NCBI GenBank assembly: GCA_050084515.1
Contig: CM114274.1
Span: forward strand, 33,418,001 to 33,482,000
Direction of reading: 5' to 3'
DNA: 64,000 bases
Source: Blasia pusilla
Lineage: Eukaryota; Marchantiophyta; Marchantiopsida; Blasiales
How positions within the stretch are numbered: the first letter of the stretch is position 1; the number at the start of each line of letters is the position of its first letter. Below, piece by piece: positions 48,513 to 63,908 of this stretch. The translations under genes and the position numbers were made by a program. The notes beneath the pieces are model-generated. The model worked only from the letters and a program-made list of their open reading frames with translations, was not told where the DNA came from and did not search any database.

Positions 48513-50157
48513 ATCTTTATAGACTTCTATAGTCATAAATGACAAAAGAGCTCTAAATACTTATGAATTTGGAATATATTGGTGCTCGATGATTAATATA
48601 GAGGAAAGAACCTCGAACGAATCAACTACCATCACACACATCATGAAAGTGGTGATTTATAAAAATTAAAGTTGAAATCCATTCAATATGATCTAATGAG
48701 TCCATGTTTTCCTACATAAGTTTCATCATTCTTACTATCATTGATATTTAGCTACGATATTGAAAACTAGCTAGATATTGAGAATTTATCTGGTGGGCAA
48801 GGAAAAGGCTATTTTTACATCATTTGTGTTTGAAAATTGAGGCATCGATTATGGCTTTAGTGAATATGAGTGGTTTAAAAGGACAAGAAAATGATACTTT
48901 TTGTGTTGGTGATTCATGATATCATGCTCAACATTTATGGATGCTAAAATGATTACAGGGAAGATGATTGGAGATCGAATTTTTATTCAATCCTAGACCA
49001 CATATTTTATTAATTTCTTCTTATCCAAGTCTACCTTTTGATTTATGTGAGGTTTTAGGTAGATTTTAATTCACGATTTTCTTGGATTTTTCCATGACTA
49101 TAAATAACTTAGAAGGTTAAACTTAACAAAATTTTGGAATTCACTTTACTGTAAGTTATCTTTTTTCTATATCTTTCATGAACTATTATATCTAGTATTA
49201 TTAAGAGTAACATATGGAAGTTAGACCCATATTATGATTGGAAGTAACGCACCTTTAAAAGAAGGAGGTAATTTCAAGTGAATTATTATATACAAGGAGA
49301 TCTTAGATAAACAAAATCTAAATTATTTTCATTTCATATATATTATGAAAAATTCTTAAGAAGAATTCATTAAAAATTTCACTTTCCATAACCAATATTC
49401 TTACTAGTTACTTGTGCTTTGTCATACGCTTCTTTATTTTATAATATCTCATATTGTCATGACCCTCATAACCAAATACGCACCAACATCAAAGCTCTAG
49501 TGGGCTCATACTAAGATGGAAACTTGTCGAAGTCTCATGAGTGAGACATAAGTTTCCAAAGGTGATTTGGAAGGTGGGGTTCATGTTCGAAAAATCCTTA
49601 GAGACCCTCCCTCTTATATGTAGTAATAGAGATATTCATCCCATCCCTTTATCCAAGGAATTTCTTATGAGCCGCTCCTCGAGACCCTCAATCCAAGCAT
49701 TCATTCCAATAGTTTTGGATCCATTTCTAGACTTTTGCTAGTATATTTTTCCAGATCTGTAATAAGTTGGTACCATCTTCTCACAAGCTTTCCAATGCTA
49801 ATTTTTTCATACAAATACAACTAGAGTCTAGCCATTATTACCTCAAACGTAGAGAACCTCCAAATGCTCAATCATGTTCCAAGCTAGGTTGTAGTCTCCT
49901 CGAAGTTCAACTCTTGTGTGATTTGGGATCTTCTCAAGTTTTGCCCAATATTTAATCGTACTTTCCTTCGTCAAATTTTTGTAGACTCCGACCTCTATAG
50001 CTACTTCTTCTAGCTTCGCTTTGAAATACTTCTGACCTTGAGTTTTCAAGTCAAAGATTTAGGTTGAGTCGCAAAGACTCAACCGTTTGTGCATTCTACA
50101 TGTAGTCAAAAGACCACCAAACATTAATCATATTGAGTCTACCCAACGACATACCAC
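48513..50157. other. Spacer between the long direct repeats
   Basis: AT-rich and without recognisable coding. At 49455 it contains TGTCATGACCCTCATAACC, a possible LTR tip shared with 34497 (minus). Confidence 0.35.
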
Positions 50158-50925
50158 CTCCCTAGGAAACCTCTTCCCCAAGCCTTGACCAATCTTCCTA
50201 AGTTGCTTGCATATATTACAACACATTGCTTAATTCCTCAAGGTGGATCCCCTAGCTCAAACGTGAAGCACGGTCAAACATGGGTGAGGATTAGTTCCTA
50301 GTTCAAAGACTTGAGCAGGCAGGGAGGGAGAGTGTCCCCCCCTATAAGTAGTTCTGGAGTTTTTTCAGGGGACCCCACATTCCCCATTGTCTCTCTTTGG
50401 CCCTTGATTCTTGTCCTCAAATCAAAGGTGGTTAGCGATCTATGGATCGACATTGATATTTGACTGCTTATCCATCAAGATGGCTTGGCGGAGGGTACGT
50501 GCAGATTGTGCAACTCTTGGCTCCCCAACATGTCTTGGTACTGGAAACTAAGTTTCATGAGTCCAAGGGCTAGTGCTCATTTTGACTTCCCGTTTGGCAT
50601 CTCAAGGTTGTCTTGGCCCCCATCACATTTCATGACTAATCTCATGGCGTCTTGCCTATCTTACGTACTCAAGTGTTCCTTGCTTCTCACCCTTTGACTT
50701 GAAGCTTGGCTCTAAAGTCTCAAACCTTGCTTTCCTCGCCTTTTTCCCTATGAGTAGTTATGCCCCTTTCTCACATATATATAAGGCTAGTCACAAGATG
50801 TACGTGCCTCATGGCCGGTCTTGTCGCCCTTCCTAATCTCGTGACTAAGTAGTCTAGGTTTTGATTTTTGTGGGTCACCTCAAAGTCTTTCCTTCTTGGA
50901 CCCACAATCATGATTCGCTTCTTGG
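50158..50925 (+). repeat. Long direct repeat, copy 2
   Basis: Partner of 47712-48512; see that entry. It retains the same landmarks in the same order, including AAGATGGCTTGG near 50478, ATTTCATGACTAATCTCATG near 50627 and GTAGTTATGCC near 50755. Confidence 0.6.
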
Positions 50926-52565
50926 ATCCTTGCTAGCATGGTGGCATAGGCTTAGCTATTTGCAACTCACAACCATTACTTCTAAGATGCACATCTAGCC
51001 TCACGTCTCTCTTTTGCAACTCATATCTTGCACATGAGATTCTAACGTGTTTCTATCCTAGTGTGAGCCACTAGAATTCAGTATATGTTCATGTCAAATG
51101 AGTTTTCCAAAATCTAGACCGTCATTTCCTTTAAGAGACATATAGCGGGATATACTTTAACATTAAGATATGATACTTTGATATATATATATATATATAT
51201 ATCTTCTTAATATATTCCTTAATATGCAACATTAGACATTATATATCTCTTAGAATGATGGATCATATTGAAATTATTATGTTCAAGGCCTTTTTGTGAA
51301 GGTTTGGGTAGAATCAATGTCTTTTAATTGTAAGGACTATACATAAGAAAACAAATCGTTATTTTTATGAATTTAAATGTTAATATATGCCCAACTTAAG
51401 AAAACTTATGTATTTTAATATAACCATATTTAGGATATTAGATGAAATAGAAACTTATGAACGATTATTCACAGTAGAGTTGAGCCATGCGCACAAGTCT
51501 TGCTACTAGTGTATGTAGTGATACTTATTAAGGAGTTATCATCTCTTGTGTTTCTTGTGATAAGTTTATATGTAATTAGGTGCTCTTATTGTCAATGATA
51601 TCGCTTAGGTTTGTAGGTCAAGAAGGATGTGTGACTTATTGGGAGTGTTCCCTTTTTTTTGGCCTTACCAAAATATTTCCACACTTGGCTCTTATGGAGA
51701 GAATCATATGTAATATTTTTATATTAGAGAGAGTACAATATACTCCATATGTAGATTGATTTGCTAAGAGGTAAATAACATGTGTGCACACTATACCATG
51801 GAGATGCCTAAGGTGGGATATACCCTTGAGAAGGCCCATTTGAAGGCCATCTTTAGATATTAGGGTGACATACTTGATGCATTGTAGTTAGGTAATTGAG
51901 CCACCTTCATAGTGAATATCGTGGTAGGTACTCTAGATCATTCAAAGATCGTGAACTTCTTAAAAAAGATGTTAAAGCAAAAGTAGAAATTCTATCTTAA
52001 GATTGAGCACTTTGCTTTTCAATAGTGAGAGAAGGAGAGGGTTATTGGAGTTAGAAGGATCTTACCACCAAATAGGGAGGCCATTGAGATGTGTTTAATT
52101 GTTCTTGTATAAATCTTCGAGGATCTATAAGATAGATAGATTCTAGATGTGTTTTGATGAAAAACAATGTAGGTTGGTTAGTGATGTGTATTCAAGCGAC
52201 ATCACTCCAGTTATGAAAGCCTCGAAAGAGAAAAATATCGCAAAAATCAAATCCCTGAAATTTGGTGACATTTAATAATTTAAAATTTTCATTAAAATTT
52301 CCTTATGCAAAGGAAGAAATAAAGCATGGTCAAAATTTTTGTGGATGAGGGGGGTATTTTAGTTAGTTAACGTACAATTGTAACTTAGGCCCTCTAAATC
52401 ACCATTAGGATCCTAGGTGGTTTTATTTTGGAAAAATATGGTATATTGATAGGGGGTAGGAAAAAAATGGATTTAGGAAAGATCCTAAAAAGAAACCTTG
52501 AATTTTTAAGGTATTTTCCAAATCCCATTTTATTGTGAAGGAATTCTATAGAAATTTTAGTACCC
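50926..52565. other. AT-rich intergenic stretch
   Basis: No gene seen. A short (AT)10 tract lies at about 51182-51201. Confidence 0.35.
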
Positions 52566-52779
52566 ATTTCTAGAAGTATTCCTTGTCCGTCCATGTACAA
52601 AATCTAGAAGAATATGCTTGTGAAACCCATTCCATGTACAAAATCTAGAAGAGTATGCTCGTGAAACCCATTCCATGTACAAAATCTAGAAGAGTATGTT
52701 TGTGAAACATTTCTAGAAGTATTCCTTGTCCGTCCATGTCCATCCTAAGGAAGGACTTGTTTGTTTTTGTGCAACCATG
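52566..52779 (+). mobile_element. hAT MITE copy 4, right-end fragment with an internal 41-bp tandem array
   Basis: The right end matches copy 1: CATCCTAAGGAAGGACTTGT, then TTTTTGTGCAACCATG ending at 52779. Inside, a 41-bp unit starting CCATGTACAAAATCTAGAAG occurs at 52591, 52632 and 52673. A 30-bp block with TTCTAGAAGTATTCCTTGTC is present on both sides (52566 and 52709). The left part of the MITE is missing. Confidence 0.7.
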
Positions 52780-53809
52780 TCCTTCTAAGCAAAGAAAATG
52801 CAGAATTGGTTTAAAATAAGATATGAGGACACACCAAAACTACAACCCTAAGCCCATATTCAAACCGGAGAAGAATAAAGAGGAAATCCCTAAAATCCAC
52901 CTTCACTTATAGAAAAAATTGCATAGACCAATTATGAAAGATACATCACCCAAAACGGCTCTTGCAATGGCAGAAAAGGTACCAATACTAGAGAACCCAA
53001 CCTCATTTTTTGTGTGTTTTCCGAACAATTTGACTGTATGATACATATCATTCTAAATTTCACTTTAAAAATTAGATATACTATTTTGAATTTTTTGTGG
53101 AATCCAACACCTTAGTGGTAGGACATATTTCATGTTAATCCTCCACATACGTAATTTTCAATTACTATTTGATTTAACAAATTAACCCATCAAAGAAATA
53201 TCGCAAGTAAGTAAGTGGATAACCTATTCTAGTGGCCTTAATCCCAACATAGCACCTATCTAAGGCCTTGTATTTTGATTTACCACAATATTCCAGAATA
53301 GCTAGTTATTATATCGCATGAAAGCTTAGAGCCACATCCCATGGATGGCCATGTGGGTCCTAACAAAGATTTTTTCAAACTGATAACACAAAAATTCTTT
53401 TCACCACCGGACAACATAAACTATATCAATGTTGGAGATTGCTTTCTTGATTTACAAATGCATATTTGTTTAACATATGACAACTAAATAGCAAGAAAAT
53501 AATTTTCACATTACATACAATGAGAAAAATATTTAACGCCTCTATAACGTTCCACTTGTGCTCCATACTGTTTAGTAATTTAATAATATTTGCTAAATTT
53601 GTTTTTAAAAATTTGCATGTTTCGTACTTTCGCTACACTAGTAATGATAAAAATGGTTGATCGGTCTCCAAGACACATTTTTCATGAAGTTAGGCTTATT
53701 AAGTAAGGCTTAATAAGCCTCTTAAGCCAAGACGTTTGCTAGCGATCTCAAGTGTTTGAAGTGTGCTCTCGAACAAGGGAGTAGATGTGGTTGCACAGTA
53801 AGAGAAACT
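52780..53809. other. AT-rich intergenic stretch
   Basis: No gene or repeat recognised. The composition changes to GC-balanced after about 53720. Confidence 0.35.
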
Positions 53810-53870
53810 GACCAGCCGGCCAGGTCAACACGTAACTGTAGTTCTCCCCTACGTAACTGCAGTTCTCTCT
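53810..53870. repeat. End fragment of the CCGG-rich element family
   Basis: CCGGCCAGGTCAACACGTAA at about 53815 matches CCGGCCCGGTCAACACGTAA at 8516, followed by GTTCTCCCC in both. The phrase ACGTAACTGTAGTTCTC is then partly repeated as ACGTAACTGCAGTTCTC. Confidence 0.6.
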
Positions 53871-55665
53871 CGGGTAGGCGATGCAGCCAGTCGACTATGG
53901 ATGTCTCGGCTCTGCATTCTGACGAGACGAGACGAGACGAGCGGATGCGCACTGAGTCTGGTGCGGATCCGGTCGACGCAGATGTGCCTCGCTTACGACT
54001 CCTCATTCTTGGAGATGGGAGCTCTGTGTCATGCTATCGACACGGCTTTTCGTGTGGATGAAGCAGATATAATTGAGACCTACCTTGATCGTGAATCGAG
54101 GTCTGCGGCACGGCACCGATCCTCATGGCCAATCGCGTTAAGATGTACATGTTTTGTTTGCCGTCGCTCAAAGCAGGAGCAAACCCTGATCACCATGAAG
54201 CATCGCGTGGGAAGATGAGGAGAGAGCCGATCGTAACTTCAGAGTCCTGCTCGTCACTCGCCTTCGTTTTCGTCGTCGTCGACGCCGGGGCTAGCTAGCC
54301 TCGCTGAGATCTACTCTTGCTCAACCAGGAACCTTCTCGTAGTACGGGAGATCGTGGAGCGGCAGCAAGAGAGTGGACGACTAATAGATCTCCGGTAGAA
54401 CGCCCTTAGGACTGCGAATGCAAAACTTCGATTAGGCTCGTTGCCATCCCCAGGTCCTCCCGCACAAAATGTCAAGTATCTGCGAAGGCCTCGTTTACCA
54501 GTTCCAGCGTGCGAAGAAATGCAGGCTTCTCACTCGGCTCTTTCCAGGGTTTAGAACGAGTGTATCTCGGCCTTCACTCCGGAGGTCCGCAATTTCGCGA
54601 TTGGATCTAACTCGGATTTGATGTGATTTTCAACCGCTCTAAGCCACATGAAAAGAGTAATTAACTTCGATATAAAGAGTGGTTGTCGCGCGTGGAACAG
54701 TCTTGATGGCACTGGTATAACAGGAGCCCGATTCTAAGGGAGAAGGTAGAAAGAAGGTAAGGAATCTGACGTGTCTGAGTTGTCACTACGGTTTCAGACG
54801 CAGGGTAGAGAAAAAAATCCGTGAGATTCCTGAGGGACTTTCTCGCAATTGATGATCCGCGATGCTCACTGGTTGTCGTAATACTATGTAGGTTAGAGAC
54901 TTTTCTTGATTGCTGATCCATCAACAGCTATGTAGTTCTAATAGTTAGCGGCTCGCTAACTGCGGAATAAGCTGAAGCCCTTCAAAGGTGTTGCTGTATA
55001 TATTGCATGGCGGCGAATAACAACCTTTTTGAAGATATCAATCTTGAGCGGTGTTTCTCTTCGATCCTAGAGATGCCTAAGTCGACATAGATCTTACCGT
55101 GGTCCAAAGAGTACCGACATGCGAGGAATCAGTGCGCCGGGTCGAAAGAACGGCGACGATGCGAAGCGCGTAGATCAGGAAGATGATCGGAGCTGGGCGG
55201 AGGGGACGAGTTCCAAATAGCTTGGCGTTGGGATGCTAGGTCATGCCAAGAGCATCGGAAATCATGGGGAAGAGTCCCAGATTAGGGTCCTGACTGGCTG
55301 TCAGGTTAGCGTACAGTGCAAGCGCGCCGCGCTGCAGGCTGCGTCGCTGCGATGACTTTCCTAGTTATTCCTACTCTTGCGACCACTGTCCAGCAATCTC
55401 CTGCCGTATGGGGTACGGTCCAGGCATTCAAGGTTTTCATCCAGTGCAGCATCCAGTTTTCGACAGTGACTGAGTGAGTCATCCTCCAGATCAATCGGTC
55501 TAGAGGGGCTCGTTGTCCACACTCCAGCGTCACTCCTCTATGTCACTGGCAATTTAGTGCTAAAAACATTCCATGAGGTGTGCATGCCCCAGCCATCACA
55601 TCTATATTCGGTTGGAACTCCTTAATTTAAGGTGTTCTCGATCGCCGGCGCCATCCATCCATCCA
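53871..55665. other. GC-balanced region, no gene assigned
   Basis: Contains a GACGA repeat near 53921-53941. Overlapping open frames at 53756-54218 have no motif. Base composition like the A/B gene region suggests single-copy DNA, possibly with introns or UTRs of an undetected gene. Confidence 0.3.
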
Positions 55666-58935
<3,270 letters not shown>

Positions 58936-59469
58936 TTACGGTTTGGATCCCACCTCTTTTTCAAACGAAAGAGGGCGGCGTCTAGATCTGAGTCTTTTCT
59001 CTTCTCTTCTTTTCCTGTCTACTCCTTCTGGGATCAATTCCCTTCGCTCAGCCAACTCGAGCACACCGTATGGTGGTGGGATTTTGCGAAACCCCGTCCA
59101 CACCGGTGAAATAAGATCACATTTGAGATCTTCCGGCGACTTCGGCTTTTCAATCAGACGTTCGGCAAAGCGCGATTGAGGCGATAGGAAGCCGAGAAAC
59201 TCGGGTGACAGGAAGGTACGAGAAAGATCGGTTGCTGTATCTCTAAGCACCTCTGTAGCGTGACGTAAACTAGTATTATAACTCGTAGGTATATTCTTGG
59301 CGGATGATTCCGCAAGCCAGCAATGGATTCGACGTTTCTGCTGTTCTCTTAGCCTAGGCACTTTCGGACTGCTACTACTACGTACGTTCGTACACTTCGG
59401 CCCCGAAGTGGGCAGCGGGAGAATCGAAGAGAAATTATATTGACTTTCCACAGCGGCACAGCCTTCCAA
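58936..59469 (-). CDS. Candidate exon, possibly of an organelle-targeted protein; family unknown
   Basis: Minus-strand open frame of 177 codons from ATG 59469. The first 60 residues are Ser/Arg/Pro-rich with few acids and contain RRIHCWLAESSAKN, as in plastid transit regions. It continues with FLSPEFLGFLSPQSRFAERL and RKIPPPYGVLELAERREL, which look like conserved protein, and ends in a Lys/Arg-rich tail. No family was recognised. It may be a first exon or a chance frame. Confidence 0.28.
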   Translation of the reverse strand: MEGCAAVESQYNFSSILPLPTSGPKCTNVRSSSSPKVPRLREQQKRRIHCWLAESSAKNIPTSYNTSLRHATEVLRDTATDLSRTFLSPEFLGFLSPQSRFAERLIEKPKSPEDLKCDLISPVWTGFRKIPPPYGVLELAERRELIPEGVDRKRREEKRLRSRRRPLSFEKEVGSKP

Positions 59470-60565
59470 GATTTTGACACAATTATTTCGAAAAAGCTTC
59501 CGTATTTAGGGAAACAAAACAGTTGCAGAGCAGCTCCAGACTCCAGACTCCAGAGCTCCCATCGGACTGTCTCCCATTATGAGCAACATTTGCGAGAAAT
59601 TATGAACCGAGTCCGGTCAGAGGCACAAGGCAGGTTGCAGAGTCGCGGATCAAAAACACTGGGGTTCGCATTCTTTCATGAGAGGGTGTCGTTGGCACCG
59701 TGAACTTTAGGCGGACCCCAAGAGCATTTATCCGGAGGGCTGAGGATGACGATGGTCCAAGTAGTAGAGACGGAATCGCATGGGGTTGTGGGGGCAGAAA
59801 GATTTCAGAATTAGGCACTATAGCAATCGCTGCAAGATCGCGGTGATCACGGATGGACTCGACGGTGCGAACCACTTTGAGAGGCGAAGCGAGAGGTGAA
59901 TGCTCTCACTCGGGCATGACCGTGATTGCTGCAAGATTGCAGTCAGGGACTGGGCTGGATACGATCGAAGGGGCGACGCGATTCTAGAGATAGGTCCGTA
60001 GGCAAAGCTTGACTCCACAAGACTCTCTTGATCAGTGGACTGTTCGGGTACGAAGGAATCAACACTCCACAATCTCCGGATTCACACCATTTCCACCCAT
60101 CGCTCAAAAACTTCCACTCATCAATGGAGATTCAACTCTCTCTCTCTCTCTCTCCCCGCAAAACTGGCGACAAGTGAGCCATCATATCACAATCCCTCCA
60201 CTTCCCTTCGTCCGCAACACGCTAGAGTGCAGTCCCTTTAAATCTCCCATTTCACATGCAGCACTCCGCAGCCGAGAATTCTCTGCCCCTCGAAAAGGGA
60301 GACTTTGAATGATCGACGTCGAGTCCGAATTACCGATACTGTCAGGCTAACTTTACCAACCTAACTTGAGAGTGGAAAGTCTCCCCACGCGAAGACGATG
60401 GGGCAGGCCAGGGTTTAGGGATGGCCCTATCGACAAGCGCCCTGCCCTGCCCCATCACCCTCTCCGTCGAATTTCAGCTGGATCGTCGTCGTGACTGGCA
60501 GACAGACACATGCAGAGAGTGGATCCGGATCCACGAGTTTGTCCCTACTGTTTGTGACGGTTGCC
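59470..60565. other. GC-balanced region, no gene assigned
   Basis: If 58936-59469 is a real exon, the first part is its promoter. ACTCCAG triplicates near 59527-59545 echo those near 22.4 kb. A short CT tract lies at 60138-60154. Confidence 0.3.
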
Positions 60566-60790
60566 AGCCCCAATGTCCGGGTTGAACCGTGCTCAGCCAG
60601 CCGGTCGAATTTGAGAATTCATGATTCGGTTTCTCACTTACCGGCTAAAAACCGACGGTTCAGGCAGGGTTTCCTTTGTATTTGTATCTGTTTAACCTGT
60701 CGGAATGAAGAAAAAATCGAAAATTGCCGCTCGGTTTTATATACACCGGGAATGTACCGGTTGTCACGGGAAAACTCCCCGGACATGCGA
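60566..60790. mobile_element. CCGG-rich inverted-repeat element, copy c
   Basis: The left end CCAATGTCCGGGTTGAACCG and the right end complementary to CATGTCCGGGGAGTTTTCCC form an imperfect inverted repeat; length is about 225 bp, close to copy a. ACCGGCTAAAAACCG near 60641 resembles the interior motif of the other copies. Confidence 0.5.
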
Positions 60791-62075
60791 TGGAAGCCTC
60801 GGCCGCAAGCGGCCACTCGAAGGTCTAGGAGGTCGGATCATGCTGAAAAACAGGGCCGGCATTAAAAGGGTGATGATGAAGGGGAGCCAGAGCCTAAGGA
60901 ATCTGCGGAACTGGCCCGTAATAATGAAAGTGAACTCGCGAATTTGCGAAAGTTGCGATGTCTCAGAGGCTTTGTCTGCGCCTCTGGATGATATCCCCGA
61001 GCTGACAGTGCCTGACATGATCCTAGGGCCTTCCAAATTGAGCGCTTGTCGATAGGGCCTTCCGAATTGAACGATCGCTGACAGTGCCGACCGCGACGAA
61101 TTGGGACTGGAGCCAAATTTGGCAGTTTTCTTCGGAGCAGGGCGTCGGACGGCAGAAAGGAGTGACCTTTGGAGTCTGGACGTCCGAAGGTTAATTTGAG
61201 ACGCCCTACTGGATCAGAGTAGATATTATGGATATTCATTTGGACCGTTGTATTATGACACGCGTCGCCATCAGTTAAGAGGAAATTCGACTGGACCGTT
61301 GTATTGAGACGTGCCGGGCCTACACCAAACGTGACCAAAGTATCCTAAGGTATCCAAACGCTGTGCGTAGCCCACTTTTCTTTTAATAAGCGGAAAGAAG
61401 TGTCGGATGTTCCCGGTAGGTCACCGTGAGATTGGGAAAGGTATCGGTGACAGGTTTCTGCCGTTGGGTTCACTGTAGATTCGTGCGCCGAGGCTTATCC
61501 ACGAGGGTTTCAGGGTGACTCAGAAACCGGTGGCATTTAGCGTGAAGTTGGCGCTGGAGCTTTTTCCTTCGTGATCCGGTGGAGACCGCTATGGAGGCAA
61601 ACTAGTTTGGGTCGAAAGTTTTTCTTAAAAAATCTAGAAATATTTTATTTTAAATTTTAAATTTGATTTTTTTTCTTAAACTTCAACTAGAATGCGGCCC
61701 CCAAGTACCTGTGTACAATTTTTAATATTTTTTAGTCATTACACTACTAAGTATATTTAAAACATTGTATGTGTACGTATAAGGGCACATATGTGTGGCT
61801 CAAAGCAAAAAAGGAAATGATAAGAACAAATGGCGACATGTTTTTATTGATGTTGCGTATTCGACTATTTGTTGCTTAAAATGGTCATAGTTTCAGCGTG
61901 CCATATTTTTTTTTTTTATCGAAATAGCATAGATAACGGTCCAAAACAGCAAAAAGATGCCATGTACAGCCACCGTGCATACTTTTTTTCACATCAACAA
62001 GATACATACGACATTGAGAACACAATACACCATTTCTATAAATAAAACTTTTAGGTAAACCATAAGCTCACGTCT
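60791..62075. other. No gene recognised
   Basis: GC-balanced to about 61610, then AT-rich. TGGACCGTTGTATT occurs twice about 62 bp apart (near 61231 and 61293), and AGGGCCTTCC occurs twice near 61024 and 61055. Confidence 0.3.
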
Positions 62076-62209
62076 GAAATGGGGAGTATGAGACATAAAG
62101 GCAAGTAAGGGGAATGAGAAAGAAGGGAAAGGTGGGGCCCATACTAACAAGTCCTTCCATAGGATGGACATAAATTTACGAACACGGACTTTGTCCATAT
62201 GCAACCTTG
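62076..62209 (-). mobile_element. hAT MITE copy 3, truncated
   Basis: Contains AAGGTGGGGCCCATACTAAC, AAGTCCTTCCATAGGATGG and the end CATATGCAACCTTG at 62209, matching copy 1 read on the minus strand. The other half is missing, so no target duplication can be checked. Confidence 0.75.
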
Positions 62210-62287
62210 GGGCCCAAGTAGAAAACACATGTAGTTTGCTCAATTGATGCGCGCAACTATAACAGCTATAATTGTTTCACAGCAGAT

Positions 62288-62838
62288 CGGATAACTTCTA
62301 CTTGTTGTGAAATTTTTCCTACTACACTTTTTATTTCAGTTGCTAAACACTCTATGTGTAGTTTGTGCTAGTGTTATCGACTCTTCATACAATTTTCTTA
62401 TCTACTATGTTGCTCAGTATAGGAGGCTATTGCTTCCTTTTTTATGCCAACATATAGATTATTCAATCAGATTATAGTCTATTTGTGCAATTTTGCCTAG
62501 TACACTTTCTATTTCAATTGCTAAACACTATACGTGTAGTTTGTACTAGTGTTATTGACTCTTCATACAATTTTCTTGTCTACTATGTTGCTCAGTATAG
62601 GAGGCTATTGCTTCCTTTTTTATGCCAACATATAGATTATTCAATCAGATTATAGTCTATTTGTGCAATTTTGCCTAGTACACTTTCTATTTCAATTGCT
62701 AAACACTATACGTGTAGTTTGTGCTAGTGTTATTGACTCTTCATACAGTTTTCTAATATGCTATGTTGCTGAGTATAGGAGGCTACTGCTTCCTTTTTTA
62801 TGCCAACATATAGATTGTTTAGTCAGATTATAGTCTAT
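62288..62838. repeat. 178-bp tandem repeat, about three copies
   Basis: The phrase CTATGTTGCTCAGTATAGGA recurs at 178-bp spacing (about 62406, 62584, 62762), as does TTTTTTATGCCAACATATAG. Copies 1 and 2 are nearly identical over much of the unit. The array lies upstream of the terminal exon at 63408, so probably in an intron. Confidence 0.92.
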
Positions 62839-63407
62839 GAAGCCTCAGTGTTGATGGTTTCGAGTAGTTGCATGTTCTACATTCTATACAAAGTTCCATA
62901 CAAACAATGTCGCTTCTGCTTTTATTCAAACATGTGTAGCTTGGCTTAATGATGCACTATAGAACTTTCACAAGCTACTATTTGTCATTTTGAAACTCAG
63001 TATTGATATACCATCATTTTTTAATTTCCGAAGGTGTTTTGAAGTTGTGTATGTCTCTCTATAATATTATTTCTTTTCAGATTGCACAACTTGAGTGCTA
63101 GATGTAAATTTTTATGTTTGAGGTACAGTACCTAATTCTTAGTTTTTTTGTCACTAATGAGCCAGCCACTTCTAAGTGATAACACTCCATCAAATTCGTT
63201 CATTCACTCAAAGCTTTGGGCAACCTTTACTCATGTACTTTCCCCATAGGCATAATATGTAAATTTATTTCATTAGGTGATTTATATTATGCCCTTGCAT
63301 CTATTTTTGAGCTCAGAACTCTTTGTCCTGTGTGCTCCACGATTCTCCATGTGTAAAGTTCTTTGCCAAGTTTTACTAATTATGTTGCTTGGATTTTTCA
63401 CATGTAG
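62839..63407 (+). other. Presumed intron upstream of the terminal exon
   Basis: T-rich sequence ending in TTTTTCACATGTAG, a good 3' splice site. No upstream exon of the gene was recognised. Confidence 0.45.
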
Positions 63408-63854
63408 GAGCAAGATGTTGACAACTATTCCTCTGGCAACGGATATCACACTCTAGCAGCTACCATTTCTTTTCAACGCTATGCTCAATACACAAGTGAG
63501 CAAAAAAGACGCCGACTGGCTATACTGAAATCAAGCAAGACTGTTGCGGATACATCAGACACTGCAGAAACAGTATCGGCAACTTTATTTGATGGAGCTC
63601 TTCAAAACATTGCAGTTCTCACAGATCAACTCATAAATTTTGAAGATTATCATCACATACTTCGGAAAGTTATGGAGTATGCTGGAAAAGATTATGGCGG
63701 TCGTGTAAACAAAATCATAGTTGTACATGAACAACTTAGATCAATTAGTACTCAGCTTTCAGCTCTTAGTGACCACTGTGCCAAATGTTATCTTGATGAC
63801 ACTGAGCTCGCACTCCACATTAAGCAGATACTAGAGTTGGCAGCTATGAAGTAG
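63408..63854 (+). CDS. Terminal exon of an unrecognised gene (148 codons)
   Basis: The frame is open from directly after the acceptor ACATGTAG to the TAG at 63852-63854. The codon just before the exon would be an in-frame TAG, which is the splice acceptor itself, so the coding block starts exactly at a splice site. The peptide begins EQDVDNYSSGNGYHTLAATI, has a basic patch (SEQKRRRLAILKSSK) and continues as several helices (LFDGALQNIAVLTDQLINF, YHHILRKVMEYAGKDYGG, STQLSALSDHCAKCYLDDTE), ending LELAAMK. No family was recognised; it is entirely helical and acidic to neutral. Codon use and the absence of stops argue for real coding. A MITE fragment begins about 55 bp downstream. Confidence 0.62.
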   Translation, partial: EQDVDNYSSGNGYHTLAATISFQRYAQYTSEQKRRRLAILKSSKTVADTSDTAETVSATLFDGALQNIAVLTDQLINFEDYHHILRKVMEYAGKDYGGRVNKIIVVHEQLRSISTQLSALSDHCAKCYLDDTELALHIKQILELAAMK

Positions 63855-63908
63855 TTGGCATATCAAACTGTACTTTTCATTATAGCAGTTTGTCTACATG
63901 GTGTATGG

